From Coemansia sp. RSA 1200 (taxonomy: Eukaryota > Kickxellomycota > Kickxellomycetes > Kickxellales > Kickxellaceae), in assembly GCA_027578915.1 (NCBI GenBank), contig JANBTT010000008.1, positions 124,001-188,000 on the forward strand: a stretch of DNA of 64,000 bases. Reading direction: 5' to 3'. The translations under genes and the position numbers were made by a program. The notes beneath the pieces are model-generated. The model had not been told where the DNA came from. It did no database searches and worked only from the letters and a program-made list of their open reading frames with translations. Below are positions 33,798 through 43,570 of this stretch, piece after piece (position 1 is the stretch's first letter; every line of letters starts with the position of its first letter).

Positions 33798-36700
33798 ATG
33801 CCTTTTGCAATAGCCGACACAAAGACCACGGCAAGGGCGCTCAAAATCCTTGAGCACTACACAAAGGGCGCGAAGGCATGGTTTGAGGACACTGAAGATG
33901 CGTGGACCAAGGCCACCCTGGCACAGCGCACACAAGATGACCAACTGGGAATTTGTAGGCTGCTTTTCGTTAAAGAAGATTCAGGCATATCGACCACGGC
34001 GAAACTGGTGGCGCAAACGTCTCCGCCAAAGTCACAACCCGCCGAGCTTCACGCAAGCTCGGCTGGCTCAGCAACCACAGCAAAGTCTGCTCGCACACGA
34101 CGCATGTCAGTGCGGGCCGCAAGTCCCGACGAATTCAAGCGCATAGCCGCGCGAGGATCCCGACTGACGGGTGGGCGGATCAGCTCTATGGAGCGTGTTG
34201 ACGATAGCTATGTCATTGACGTGGTATTCTCCGAGCTTGTTGAGCCAAATGCCGATGCGGAGCTGCTTCCGCCTCTGTGTAATCCGCCAATTCTTGACTG
34301 CACTCCGGACCTCACCACGCTGAGCTACCTGCATGAGCCTGCAGTTGTCTACAATCTCAAGCGTCGCTACGAACAAAAGCAAATCTACACATACTCAGGC
34401 GTGGTATTAGTTGCAATGAATCCGTTCCACCCTATGCCGCTCTACACTGCTGAATACATGGCACGTTATGCCAAGGCGCAGAGTGCAGCCAACGACCCCC
34501 ACCTGTTTGCGATTGCCGAGAATGCATACAAGGGCATGGTCAATAACGAGCGTAACCAGACAATCATTGTTTATGGCGAATCTGGGTCGGGTAAGACCAC
34601 CAGTGCCAAGTATATAATGCGGTACTTTGCGCAGGCGCACCACGCAGACACCAACGACAAGCAGATGACCACGGTTGAGAGCCAGATTCTTGCAACCAAC
34701 CCGGTGTTTGAGTCGTTTGGAAACGCAAAAACCACCAGAAACGACAACTCGTCGCGCTTTGGCAAGTTTCTGGACATAAAGTTTGAGCGGCGTCACCAGA
34801 AGATTGTCGGCGGCAGGATCCGCACGTTTCTGCTGGAGAGATCGCGCGTAGCGTACCAGCCGCCCACAGAGCGCAACTACCACATATTCTATCAGCTGCT
34901 GGCGGGAGCAAGCGACGAGCTTCGTGAAAAAGTTAAGATCAACGGCGACTATTCGTCGTGGCGGGCCTTCCACTATACGCGACAGGGTGGTGAGGACAGC
35001 GGCACCATTCAGGGTGTCAATGATGCAGAGGATTTTGCAGTCACTGACGCATCTCTCGGAATGGTTGGCATCGGCAGTAGTCAGCGTAACGACATCTGGC
35101 GCACCTTGGCTGGCATTCTGCATCTTGGAAACGTTGTGTTCTCAGGCACTGAGAGCGTGGGGTCGTACGTTGACACAGCCAGTGAGACACAGTTTGTGGC
35201 AGCGGCCGAGCTCCTGGGTGTTGGCGAAGCAAAGCTGAGACAGTGGCTGACAAAGCGGCAAATTGTAACTCGCCACGACCATATCCTTGCCAAGGTCAAC
35301 AAGACGCAAGCATTGGTTATCCGCGATTCGATTGCAAAGTTCATCTATTCACGGCTCTTTGACTGGATCTTGGGCCCCATCAACGCATCGCTTCTCCCGA
35401 CAGAGGTCGACGAGAGCCTTACGTCGTTTGTGGGTGTCTTAGATATATACGGGTTCGAGCACTTTGAGCACAACTCGTTTGAGCAGTTCTGTATCAACTA
35501 CGCCAACGAAAAGCTACAACAGAACTTTAATCATCACGTGTTCAAGCTTGAACAGGAGGAGTATCGGCGCGAGCAGCTGCAGAACTGGACGTTTATCGGG
35601 TTCCAGGACAACCAGCCATGTATCGACCTCATCGAGGGCAAGCCCATCGGCATTCTTTCGTTGCTGGACGAGGAGAGCAGACTCGAGCAGGGGTCTGATC
35701 GCACATTTACAGAAAAGTTATACAGGCAGTTTGACAGCACAGCAGCCGGCGCGGGTGGTGGAAACGGGCTAGTCAAGAAGCGTAGCAACTCTTCGTCCGA
35801 CCCACAGGGCGTGGATATCTCCAGCTACTTCCGCAAGCCCCGTTTCTCCAACACGGCATTTACTGTGCGCCACTATGCGCACAATGTCACTTACGAGGGC
35901 GATGGGTTTTTGGAGAAGAACAAGGACACGGTTCCCGACGAAGTTCTGGATCTCCTATGCTCTAGCTCATTTGACTTTGTGTCTAACTTGGCGAACGCAA
36001 ATACTCGACTATTATCAGGCCATCAACAGCAGTCACCTCGAGACCAAAGCAGCAGTAGTCCCAAAGCACCAGCAGTTATTGCTGGCGCAGATCTGGTGTC
36101 TGGAAGGAGCTCACCAGTTGTGCGTGGATCCAGTCCAGCTTTTGGCACATCAACCCGCGGATTCGGGGCGCGTGGCTCACCAACCGTATCATCGAGCGCA
36201 GGCGGTGGAGCGTTCCAGCGCAGACAAGCGCCCACGCTTGCTGGGGTGTTCAAGCGGTCTCTGGCTGGACTGATGTCGACATTGGCGGAGACCGAGATGC
36301 ACTATGTGCGATGCATCAAGCCCAACGAGGCCAAGGCAGCGTGGCAGTTTGAGCAAGCAATGGTGATCTCGCAGCTACGGTCGTGCGGAGTGATTGAGAC
36401 CATCCGCATCAGCAAGGCCGGATATCCGTCTCGCGTGCCGATCCGCACCTTCAATAGCCGCTATGCAGTGCTGCTTTCTAGCTCTGGATCGACAACCAAC
36501 ACGCCAGTTGGAGGGCGACTAGCGCCAAGCGAGACTGTGGACTTGCCTCCAACCGAGGAAGAGCATGCGCTTTGTAACTTGATTCTCCAGACATGTCTTC
36601 CTGATCAGGCTCAGTACCAGGTGGGCTTGACCAAGGTGTTTTTCCGCGCTGGCCAGTGGGCCATCATGGAGAAGAAGCGGTCGCACTTGTTTGAAAACTC

Positions 36701-38750
36701 TGCGGTCGTTATCCAGAAGCACTTCCGCGGGGCACTCGTGCGCACCAGCTATCGGCAGATGGTCGCAGCTGCTACGCGCATCCAGCGGTGGTACCGGAGT
36801 CATCTGTTTTCGCGTAGGATTGACTTGTTGCGCCGTCGTTGCGCCGTGGAGGTTATTGAAAGGGGTTGGATAGAATATTGCGAGGCCAAGCGTCAGCACG
36901 AGTGCAACGCATGTGCTCGAATAATACAGGTCTTGGTTCGGGGCAGCGTTGCGCGCGTTCGGTTTAAGCGAATGCGGGAAGCCAAGTTGCGCGCGGATGC
37001 CGTTAGGATCAAGGAGGAGGCTGAAGCGTTGCGCAGGGAAGCCGATGCCGAGCGAATGCGCGCAGAAAAGGCGCGCAAGAAGGCCGAAAGCGAGCGCGCC
37101 AGGGCTTCTGCACAGGCGGCCAGAGCGAAAGCCCAGGCCATGGCACAGAATCTCAAGCAGTTAGAGCAGGAACAGCAACGGCAACTACATTCACAGCAAC
37201 AACAACAGCAGCAGAAGCAGCGGCAGTTACAGAATCCAAATGATTCAGCAAGTAGACATAATAATGTCATCCGCGAAACGCCTGCCCAGTACACTGCTCA
37301 GCCCGACGACAACGACAGTTTGCGTACAGGTATTGTGCCACCAGCATTGCGCACAGACTCTAATGCAGTGAATGAGGCCTTTGCGCGGTTGACAATGAAC
37401 ACGTCACCAACAAGCCCAACCGGTCCAAACACGCCAATTTCGTATCCCGATATTCGTCGGATCAGCACGTACTCCAACGAGGCAGCACGCCAGCATGCGG
37501 CAGAGGCGCGTGCTAGTCTGCTTGCGGCCGGGGTTGCTGAACGCAACGCCGAGGCCGAACTGGCACGAAGCAATTTGTCCAACAACTACAGTGCGTATAG
37601 CCCGACAGTCTTTTCGTCTTCGCCTAGAAATACATATGGATATCGCGATGGATTTGGCAGTCTACAACAGCAGAATCTCTATATGAGACAGCAGCAGCCA
37701 CCTGTCGGATCAGACAGCGGAGGCAGCCATATCAAGAGCGATTCCTTGACCATTGGTGACGACATCTATGCGATAATCAACGAGTTTAGCGTTGTTGCGG
37801 ACGGGCGGTATGGCGAAGTTGATGCCCGATCGCTGAAGAGACGCGAGCTTGGCAGCACCCCTTCAATGTCGCACAACCACCACGGCATGCCGAGTCCTAG
37901 TGGCAGCAGCAGCAGACTTGGAAGGAGTCCCGGACAGTCTACATCGCACATCAATTACCAATACCAGACGAGGTCCGGCAGCAGATCTGGTACTCAATCG
38001 CCTGGCATTGTGGCCCGTGATGTTGGCGAAGACGAGATAGACACAGCGTGGATCCAAGCAGCGCTCAGGACCTCGGGAGACGGCGCACATAATGACGCTG
38101 CGTTTGCTTCCCAGCTGGGACAGAGAGCCAACGGCAACGGCCCCATCGACAGCACAGTTCCTGCGCGCTACAAGCCGTACGCCGCCAACGGCAGCAGTGG
38201 CGCGGGTCACAGCCAGCTGAGCAAGCGTCAGTCAGTGCTGCAGCGGCCGCCAGGCACCTCCCGCAATGGCTCGCCGGCGCCGTACTATATCACTAATGTT
38301 GGGGCGTCGCCAGCACGCGCAAAGGAAGACAGCAGAAACAACGATAACGACAATGACGAGTATGTGCGCGTGGCAGGCATGGCCTCGGTCGTCTATAAGC
38401 GCGAGTCGCAGACAAACATGTCGGTCAACTCAACAAAAACAAGTCTGACGGATGTTGGCGGACGGCACACAGCAGCCAGAGCTCGCGCCTGGGCGGCCCG
38501 CCAGAAAGACCGGATGTTGCATGCGTTCTCCGGCGACAGGATGCAGCGCAGATCGCAGACGCCATCGTCTTACAGACCGCCCGGTGCCAGCAAGCTGTCG
38601 TCTGAGATGCCTAAATTTGTAGCCAGCCACGAGTCTCTGGAACCGCCAACACACTTCAAGTTCCACCACCAGACACAGTCTGCCACAAACGTTGCGGTAC
38701 CCATGAAACAGCCATTTGAGCGCCCGCTTTCTTCTGGCAGCACCCATTGA
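33798..38750 (+). CDS. Class V-like myosin heavy chain lacking a recognisable DIL cargo domain
   Basis: 1650 residues, intronless. Residues about 25-70 look like the SH3-like N-terminal subdomain (KAWFEDTEDAWTKATL). The motor spans about 165-960: P-loop GESGSGKT at 260-267, switch I NDNSSRFGKF, switch II DIYGFEHFEHNSFEQFCINY, HYVRCIKPNE near 835, and a converter ending FFRAGQWAIME. A roughly 100-residue Ser/Pro/Gly-rich insert lies in the actin-binding loop region. IQ-type motifs follow (VIQKHFRGALVR, RIQRWYRSHLF, IIQVLVRGSVARVRF). A highly charged Ala/Lys/Glu helix (about 1060-1135) ends in a poly-Gln tract. The last 500 residues are low-complexity and Ser-rich. No DIL domain is visible there, and the next gene begins within about 600 bp. 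Actin-based transport in polar growth is likely; the cargo end is unusual. Confidence 0.85.
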   Translation: MPFAIADTKTTARALKILEHYTKGAKAWFEDTEDAWTKATLAQRTQDDQLGICRLLFVKEDSGISTTAKLVAQTSPPKSQPAELHASSAGSATTAKSARTRRMSVRAASPDEFKRIAARGSRLTGGRISSMERVDDSYVIDVVFSELVEPNADAELLPPLCNPPILDCTPDLTTLSYLHEPAVVYNLKRRYEQKQIYTYSGVVLVAMNPFHPMPLYTAEYMARYAKAQSAANDPHLFAIAENAYKGMVNNERNQTIIVYGESGSGKTTSAKYIMRYFAQAHHADTNDKQMTTVESQILATNPVFESFGNAKTTRNDNSSRFGKFLDIKFERRHQKIVGGRIRTFLLERSRVAYQPPTERNYHIFYQLLAGASDELREKVKINGDYSSWRAFHYTRQGGEDSGTIQGVNDAEDFAVTDASLGMVGIGSSQRNDIWRTLAGILHLGNVVFSGTESVGSYVDTASETQFVAAAELLGVGEAKLRQWLTKRQIVTRHDHILAKVNKTQALVIRDSIAKFIYSRLFDWILGPINASLLPTEVDESLTSFVGVLDIYGFEHFEHNSFEQFCINYANEKLQQNFNHHVFKLEQEEYRREQLQNWTFIGFQDNQPCIDLIEGKPIGILSLLDEESRLEQGSDRTFTEKLYRQFDSTAAGAGGGNGLVKKRSNSSSDPQGVDISSYFRKPRFSNTAFTVRHYAHNVTYEGDGFLEKNKDTVPDEVLDLLCSSSFDFVSNLANANTRLLSGHQQQSPRDQSSSSPKAPAVIAGADLVSGRSSPVVRGSSPAFGTSTRGFGARGSPTVSSSAGGGAFQRRQAPTLAGVFKRSLAGLMSTLAETEMHYVRCIKPNEAKAAWQFEQAMVISQLRSCGVIETIRISKAGYPSRVPIRTFNSRYAVLLSSSGSTTNTPVGGRLAPSETVDLPPTEEEHALCNLILQTCLPDQAQYQVGLTKVFFRAGQWAIMEKKRSHLFENSAVVIQKHFRGALVRTSYRQMVAAATRIQRWYRSHLFSRRIDLLRRRCAVEVIERGWIEYCEAKRQHECNACARIIQVLVRGSVARVRFKRMREAKLRADAVRIKEEAEALRREADAERMRAEKARKKAESERARASAQAARAKAQAMAQNLKQLEQEQQRQLHSQQQQQQQKQRQLQNPNDSASRHNNVIRETPAQYTAQPDDNDSLRTGIVPPALRTDSNAVNEAFARLTMNTSPTSPTGPNTPISYPDIRRISTYSNEAARQHAAEARASLLAAGVAERNAEAELARSNLSNNYSAYSPTVFSSSPRNTYGYRDGFGSLQQQNLYMRQQQPPVGSDSGGSHIKSDSLTIGDDIYAIINEFSVVADGRYGEVDARSLKRRELGSTPSMSHNHHGMPSPSGSSSRLGRSPGQSTSHINYQYQTRSGSRSGTQSPGIVARDVGEDEIDTAWIQAALRTSGDGAHNDAAFASQLGQRANGNGPIDSTVPARYKPYAANGSSGAGHSQLSKRQSVLQRPPGTSRNGSPAPYYITNVGASPARAKEDSRNNDNDNDEYVRVAGMASVVYKRESQTNMSVNSTKTSLTDVGGRHTAARARAWAARQKDRMLHAFSGDRMQRRSQTPSSYRPPGASKLSSEMPKFVASHESLEPPTHFKFHHQTQSATNVAVPMKQPFERPLSSGSTH

Positions 38751-38907
38751 TTCTCCCTTTTTTTCTATAAAATATTTCTGTCTTTTCTTTTCTTTTCGTT
38801 CCTTTTCTTCATTAGCTAGCCTCTGGCTGTTGTTTCTATAATAATTCCACTAGCATTCTACCCTTGTGCTGTTGCTGCTCTTCTCTAGGTCAAGGCTTTG
38901 GAGTTTG

Positions 38908-38924
38908 CTAGTAGCATATGGGAG
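38908..38924 (+). repeat. 17-bp direct repeat, copy 1
   Basis: ctagtagcatatgggag, identical to 39108-39124, with start-to-start distance of exactly 200 bp. Confidence 0.85.
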
Positions 38925-39107
38925 AGAAAATAGATTTATTGAAGGATAATCTAAACCGACTAAGAAATAAACAGAGAAACCCTAATTAAAAAGAAGGAAA
39001 AGAGAAACCGCCAATTGCCCTCCATGGGCTCTATCATCCGGCCTGTCGTCCTGTAGCCCAAAGGATGTGGAATAGCTGGATTTTTATGGTCCAGCCCGGG
39101 TCCGGTA

Positions 39108-39124
39108 CTAGTAGCATATGGGAG
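39108..39124 (+). repeat. 17-bp direct repeat, copy 2
   Basis: Second copy of the 17-mer at 38908-38924. The 183 bp between the copies include a GC-richer segment unlike the flanks. Confidence 0.85.
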
Positions 39125-39352
39125 CCGATATCACCTGGCTGTCCCCCTAAAGCATTGAACACGCTATTTTTGCACCACACCTGCAAACACGCTAAAATGC
39201 AGACAAGCCAAAAAACAAAAAACCTTAGCAACGGCTATAGCCACTGTATATTCGTAGCATCTCTTGTTATCTATCCTTTGTTTCCATTCAAGTCCAGGAT
39301 CTGTTGTTTTTGCATTGCGGGGCGACTGGTACAATTAATTCTATCTAGAGCG

Positions 39353-40588
39353 ATGGACGCAGGCTACAACGCTGTTGCCAGCGCATTTGTAAACTCGGTG
39401 CAGGAGGGCGTGATGTTTGAGAATGGCGAAGCGCTGGCCAAGCTCTTTGTGTTTGGCGAAAAGACCATCTCGATCCTCAGCAGAAAACTTCGCGGCGTCT
39501 ACGACTTTGACCAATACACAGTCATAATGGACAACGCCGTGTTTGCGCAATTCACAGCTGCCTATCTGACGTATGTGCGTGACAAGCCATCGGCGGATAG
39601 AGAAGGCGGACACAGGCTCCTGTGCACTGTGGTTGAGCTTTTCACGGCGGCGATGGCGGGCACAAGAGGATCGTGGCTGGTTCCTGTTGTGCGACCAGTC
39701 ACCGTTGCCTTGTGCATGTCCGCCCAGGCCACATACAGGGAGATGCGCGACCCGGCGGTGTACGCGCAGTCGGCCTCCCTGCTGCTGCGCCTGCTAATCA
39801 ACCTGCTCAGCGATACCAGCGATCCGTTGGTCTCGTCCAAACGGCTGGGCTCGCTTGTTGTTGCCGCGCTTCTTCTCCAGATCTCGCTGCGCACAACCGC
39901 TGCACCCGGCGCGTATGCCAGCAAAGCGCTCGAGGTCAAAGCCTTTTGGAAGTCGTCTGTCTTTTCCCAGCGCGATCGGGTCAGCTACAGCTACTGGCTG
40001 GGGCGCTACTACCTGGTTTGCTACTACGTGGATCTTGCGCGTGCATACCTGGAGTATGCATTCAACGGATGTCGAAAGAGTCACTTTCACAACAAGCGGG
40101 CTATCCTACGCCATCTGATTGCTGCAAACATGATCCGTGGACGTCTGCCCACACGGAGGCTGCTGGAAAAGTATCAGATGGAACCAGTCTACCTGTATTT
40201 GTCATATCATTTCAGTAAAGGAAACCTTGCTGGGTTCCAGCATGCGCTGATGGCCAATATGGACTTTTTCAGGTCACAGGGGAACTATCTGTTGCTTTTG
40301 GAACGCACTGAGATTCTAGTATATAGAAACGCTTTGGTTCGTCTCTGTAGATTAAACAAGGGAACCGAGCGTAGCAGTGCCGTGCCCTATAGCGACATAC
40401 TTGTTACGTTGCGATTGTCGTCGGGTAATGCTGAGATGGATGTCTTTGAGATGGAGAGCATTCTGACCTCGTTAATATCCCAGAAGCTCGTGCTTGGATA
40501 TCTTTTTCACCACCAAAAGGTTCTCAACCTGTCGCGGAAACAACCGTTCCCGCCGATCTACGCCGAGGAGACATTGGCGAGGATCTAG
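39353..40588 (+). CDS. PCI-domain protein, Thp1/PCID2/CSN12 family
   Basis: I choose ATG 39353 (MDAGYNAVASAF), 411 residues, because it aligns with the usual family N terminus. An in-frame ATG at 39065 would add 96 residues with no family likeness. Family features are the TPR-like helices (YWLGRYYLVCYYVDLARAYL), then FNGCRKSHFHNKRAIL and the RGRLPTRRLLEKYQ motif that precedes the PCI winged helix. The protein ends with the typical VLNLSRKQPFPP. PCID2/Thp1 is a TREX-2 subunit that couples transcription to mRNA export at nuclear pores; CSN12 paralogues associate with the COP9 signalosome. I cannot separate these two by eye, but the PCID2-like C terminus favours TREX-2. It converges on the CRAL-TRIO gene with 82 bp between stops. 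Confidence 0.83.
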   Translation: MDAGYNAVASAFVNSVQEGVMFENGEALAKLFVFGEKTISILSRKLRGVYDFDQYTVIMDNAVFAQFTAAYLTYVRDKPSADREGGHRLLCTVVELFTAAMAGTRGSWLVPVVRPVTVALCMSAQATYREMRDPAVYAQSASLLLRLLINLLSDTSDPLVSSKRLGSLVVAALLLQISLRTTAAPGAYASKALEVKAFWKSSVFSQRDRVSYSYWLGRYYLVCYYVDLARAYLEYAFNGCRKSHFHNKRAILRHLIAANMIRGRLPTRRLLEKYQMEPVYLYLSYHFSKGNLAGFQHALMANMDFFRSQGNYLLLLERTEILVYRNALVRLCRLNKGTERSSAVPYSDILVTLRLSSGNAEMDVFEMESILTSLISQKLVLGYLFHHQKVLNLSRKQPFPPIYAEETLARI

Positions 40589-40670
40589 TTAATACAGCTA
40601 ATTCTTTGTTATTCTCGTTTGATTATATTCTGTTGGAAGAAGAAAAGATAAAGCGATAGACGATAGCTGT

Positions 40671-41963
40671 TTATTTGTTAAGGCGCTCGAAATGGGAGCG
40701 AGCACGGATATGCTTGTCGAGCAGCTTTGCGGTAGCGTCAAAGTTGTTTGCTGTGTCCTTTCGGGACTCAGAGGCATAGTCTCCGTCGGCAGACGCACTG
40801 TCGGAAATCCAGCTCCTGGTTTCCTTGACAAAAGCATCGACCGCCTGCAAAAACTTGTCCTCTGCACTCTGGCGACCAGCAGCGTCGAACATCGCAGCGT
40901 TCTCTTCCCTTGTGGGCGGCTCGTACTTGTACTCAAATGGCAGATCGCCGCCAGCTTCCTTGATTATCTGGCTGCGGTCGATATACGTTTGCAAGGCGGT
41001 TACATCCTTGACAATCTGGGACCGTTTTGCGCTGACAGGATCAAGAAATCCCTTGATGACTCTCCAAATACCCGAGAACAGCCACGAGTCAACGTAGAGG
41101 AGACTGGCGCAGAACATTTGCGGATAAGTCTCCTTGATAATTGCCAGCAGGTTCTTGATAAAGGCCATGTCAACGTTCTCCATCTTGAAGCCCGTAAAGT
41201 CATACAGAAGCATGGCCCACTCGCCATGTTCACGAGCAAGCCAAGCAATGTTTTCCAGACAGAACGCAGCAAATCTCTCGACGTCGCCGTCGCTGCGCTC
41301 GCTGGGCTTGTTCAGTCGGATGCGCACAACCACCACCGGATACCCAAACTTGTCAAACCCCTTGGTCAAAGTCAGACCTTTCTCCATCATCCTATTGTTC
41401 TGTTCCAGATCGCCAAACCACATGAGCTTGTCAATGGCCTGGGTTGCTCGCCAGTTGACCGAAAAGACCAGTCGCTCGAATGCCTGGTTTTCATCCCACA
41501 GCGTTGCGCGTAGGAAATTCAGCAGGTACGAATCGGGGCTCCCGTGCAGCATGCACGCCTGCCAAAAGACGTGAGAAAAGTACCGGATACTATGGTCGTT
41601 CTGAAACAGCGGTCTAAAGTCCATTGGTACGGCAAAATCGCGGTTGCCTTCCAAATAAAGCCTGTCGCGCACGGTTTGAGACCTTGGGTTGCTGGCCAAC
41701 TCCTTGTTCTCCTTGTACCATCTATCAATAGCCTCGGGTGTGTCGGACAATGATTCCGTGGATACGAAGGCCGTCTGCTTCACGAGGTTGCAGGAAACCT
41801 TGAGCGGCTTGTCGGCCATCTTGTCAATATGTGTCAGGATCTTGGTCCACAGATTCCTTAGTACATTCTCCTGCTCACGAGTCAGGTTGCCGACGGTGCC
41901 ACTGGTGGGCTTTTCGCCTTTCTGGTAGATCTCTTGAGCGTCTGGAATGTCGGCTGCAGACAT
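40671..41963 (-). CDS. CRAL-TRIO (Sec14-like) lipid-transfer domain protein
   Basis: 430 residues from ATG at 41963, intronless. An N-terminal CRAL-TRIO-N-like helical part contains FLRATLWDENQAFERL (residues about 150-165), the usual 'R.L.A..wd...A' helix. The lipid-binding lobe runs from about 205 to 345: GFDKFGYPVVVVRIRL, EWAMLLYDFTGFKMENVDM, FIKNLLAIIKETYPQMF, then SWLFSGIWRVIKGFLDP and the sequence leading to IKEAGGDLPFEY. The C terminus is a charged helical tail. Sec14-type proteins exchange phosphatidylinositol and other hydrophobic ligands between membranes. No PH, GOLD or transmembrane part is visible, so a soluble Sec14-like exchange protein is likely. Ligand not predictable. Confidence 0.85.
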   Translation of the reverse strand: MSAADIPDAQEIYQKGEKPTSGTVGNLTREQENVLRNLWTKILTHIDKMADKPLKVSCNLVKQTAFVSTESLSDTPEAIDRWYKENKELASNPRSQTVRDRLYLEGNRDFAVPMDFRPLFQNDHSIRYFSHVFWQACMLHGSPDSYLLNFLRATLWDENQAFERLVFSVNWRATQAIDKLMWFGDLEQNNRMMEKGLTLTKGFDKFGYPVVVVRIRLNKPSERSDGDVERFAAFCLENIAWLAREHGEWAMLLYDFTGFKMENVDMAFIKNLLAIIKETYPQMFCASLLYVDSWLFSGIWRVIKGFLDPVSAKRSQIVKDVTALQTYIDRSQIIKEAGGDLPFEYKYEPPTREENAAMFDAAGRQSAEDKFLQAVDAFVKETRSWISDSASADGDYASESRKDTANNFDATAKLLDKHIRARSHFERLNK

Positions 41964-42679
41964 TGTGTAATTCTTGTCTGATTGCTATGGTAACAAAATA
42001 TCGGAAGAAAGATAAATAAAGATAGAGTTGGATAAGAGTACAACTTTCCATGGCTGCTATTATCTACTATTTTCTACATGTCAAAAAGTAATTATAAGAT
42101 TATAATATCTGTGCAGTGCCCTACCTGTTGGTTTTGTTGCTTTTAACAAGTACAATTACCCACCCGAAATCGTGAGTACAAGATTGAAAAGTAATAATAA
42201 TAAGGAAGCAAAGAAAATAAAATGAAAAAGGATTGAAAGTACAGCCAATCTTCACTACAGCCTACTTTTTTATTTCTGTGCACGACAACCATTTTTTCCC
42301 ATCGTTACTAGGTCTATGAAGGAGCTGGCAAAGCAGTAACATGTGATAAAGAAATACAAGAGTATATGAACGAGCAGACAAACAAACACCCTAGCAAAAG
42401 CTAGATTGTCTGAGGAAAAGAGGGATTTTATAACCTTTTCATTTATATAATGATTTTCCTATTTTGGTCTTATTATTATTATAGGGCGGAAATATATGCG
42501 GGGATCGCGGAGAAGCCGCAGATACGATTTCGCACTGACCATTTTGTTCCAGATGATCTCCCTGGTGCTTCAAAATACATACTCTCATTCGTCTGGATGC
42601 TCACATTCTTCATAATCAGAGCTACAAATACAGCAATTTACATTTCATGCTGCCTTTCCTGTAGTTACGACTCATATGA
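41964..42679. other. AT-rich intergenic region with a possible coding relic
   Basis: Upstream region of the CRAL-TRIO gene. From about 42485 to 42670 the plus strand has a more GC-rich, coding-like open stretch after an acceptor-like ttattattatag: RAEIYAGIAEKPQIRFR, then a hydrophobic segment. It has no ATG of its own and no family I recognise. It may be a relic exon. Confidence 0.35.
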
Positions 42680-43394
42680 ATATATAATTCTTTAATCGTT
42701 AAATTTTCAATTTATTGCCACTGGCTTACATGCAACAAAAAAGCACCACTGTGCGCAAAGATCTTTTTGAACAGGCACACTACGTCATTGTTGTTCGTGC
42801 GGAGTTTCATTTTACAGAGCTTTGTAGTATTCTGAATGACTGGAGAAGATCGGTGCTTCCTTTACATGAAATAAAAGGTTCAAAGTTTGGGGATGTGTAG
42901 CATGTGAACATTTCTACTACCATGAGGTGTAGTCTTCTAATTGTAACTTGCTCCAAAATTATATACTAAATGCAAATAGAAAGCAAAAAGAAAAAGCTAG
43001 CTAGCCTTTTTCCCGTTTGAAAAAAGAATCACGCAACATACCACATGTACCATTTTTTTGTCAGGAGCAAAGTAAATGGGTTTTATATTGCTTTGTAAAA
43101 AAAAAAAGAAATGTTGCATAAAGTCAAACATGTGCCAACTAACGATTCTGTTGAAAAGCAAGAGAATGTACTCCTTTAGTATTCCTAAACATGAAAGCAA
43201 AAAGTAGTGTTGTCTTTCTTGGCTGTTTTCATTTTAATTATTTTGTTTATTAATATCATACAAAGAAGTACAAATAAGTGACACATCCACATGCGCAAAG
43301 CAAAGTCATTGTGTAGACAAGACAATAATGCATGTGTCTCTACTACATTATTGTTACAAAAGAGAAAAAAGTTTTCAAGATGTCAAACATCTTA

Positions 43395-43425
43395 TTACAT
43401 CGATTGGATACAACCATCGATGTAA
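43395..43425 (+). promoter_or_regulatory. Inverted repeat abutting the TATA box, cassette A
   Basis: Perfect 10-bp arms ttacatcgat (43395-43404) and atcgatgtaa (43416-43425) with an 11-bp spacer. They end directly against TATAAAAG at 43426. The same geometry with two mismatches is present in cassette B, so it is a likely operator or factor site. Confidence 0.6.
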
Positions 43426-43433
43426 TATAAAAG
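43426..43433 (+). promoter_or_regulatory. TATA box of microgene A
   Basis: TATAAAAG, 145 bp before the ATG at 43571; a CAA-rich leader follows. The flank aatataaaagcagacc is identical in cassette B. Confidence 0.65.
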
Positions 43434-43570
43434 CAGACCAATCTTCCTTCAACACAATCATCAACAACAACAGCAACAGCAACAACGCCAAAAGCAACAG
43501 CAACAACACATTATTCTAGCCAAGCCAATAAGATAGCATATATTGTAATCAAATATCATTTTAGGCTAAC

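Larger units (their letters stand above)
38751..39352. other. Intergenic region with an exact 17-bp direct repeat
   Basis: Myosin 3' UTR, then a short GC-richer block (39009-39180) and the leader of the PCI gene. An open frame runs from 39065 into the PCI ORF, but its residues are not like any PCI protein N terminus, so I treat it as leader. Confidence 0.45.

Noticed and set aside
39065..39352. 96-codon N-terminal extension of the PCI protein
   Set aside because: Open and ATG-initiated, but family members start at the MDAGYN-like helix, and the extension carries the 17-bp repeat region.
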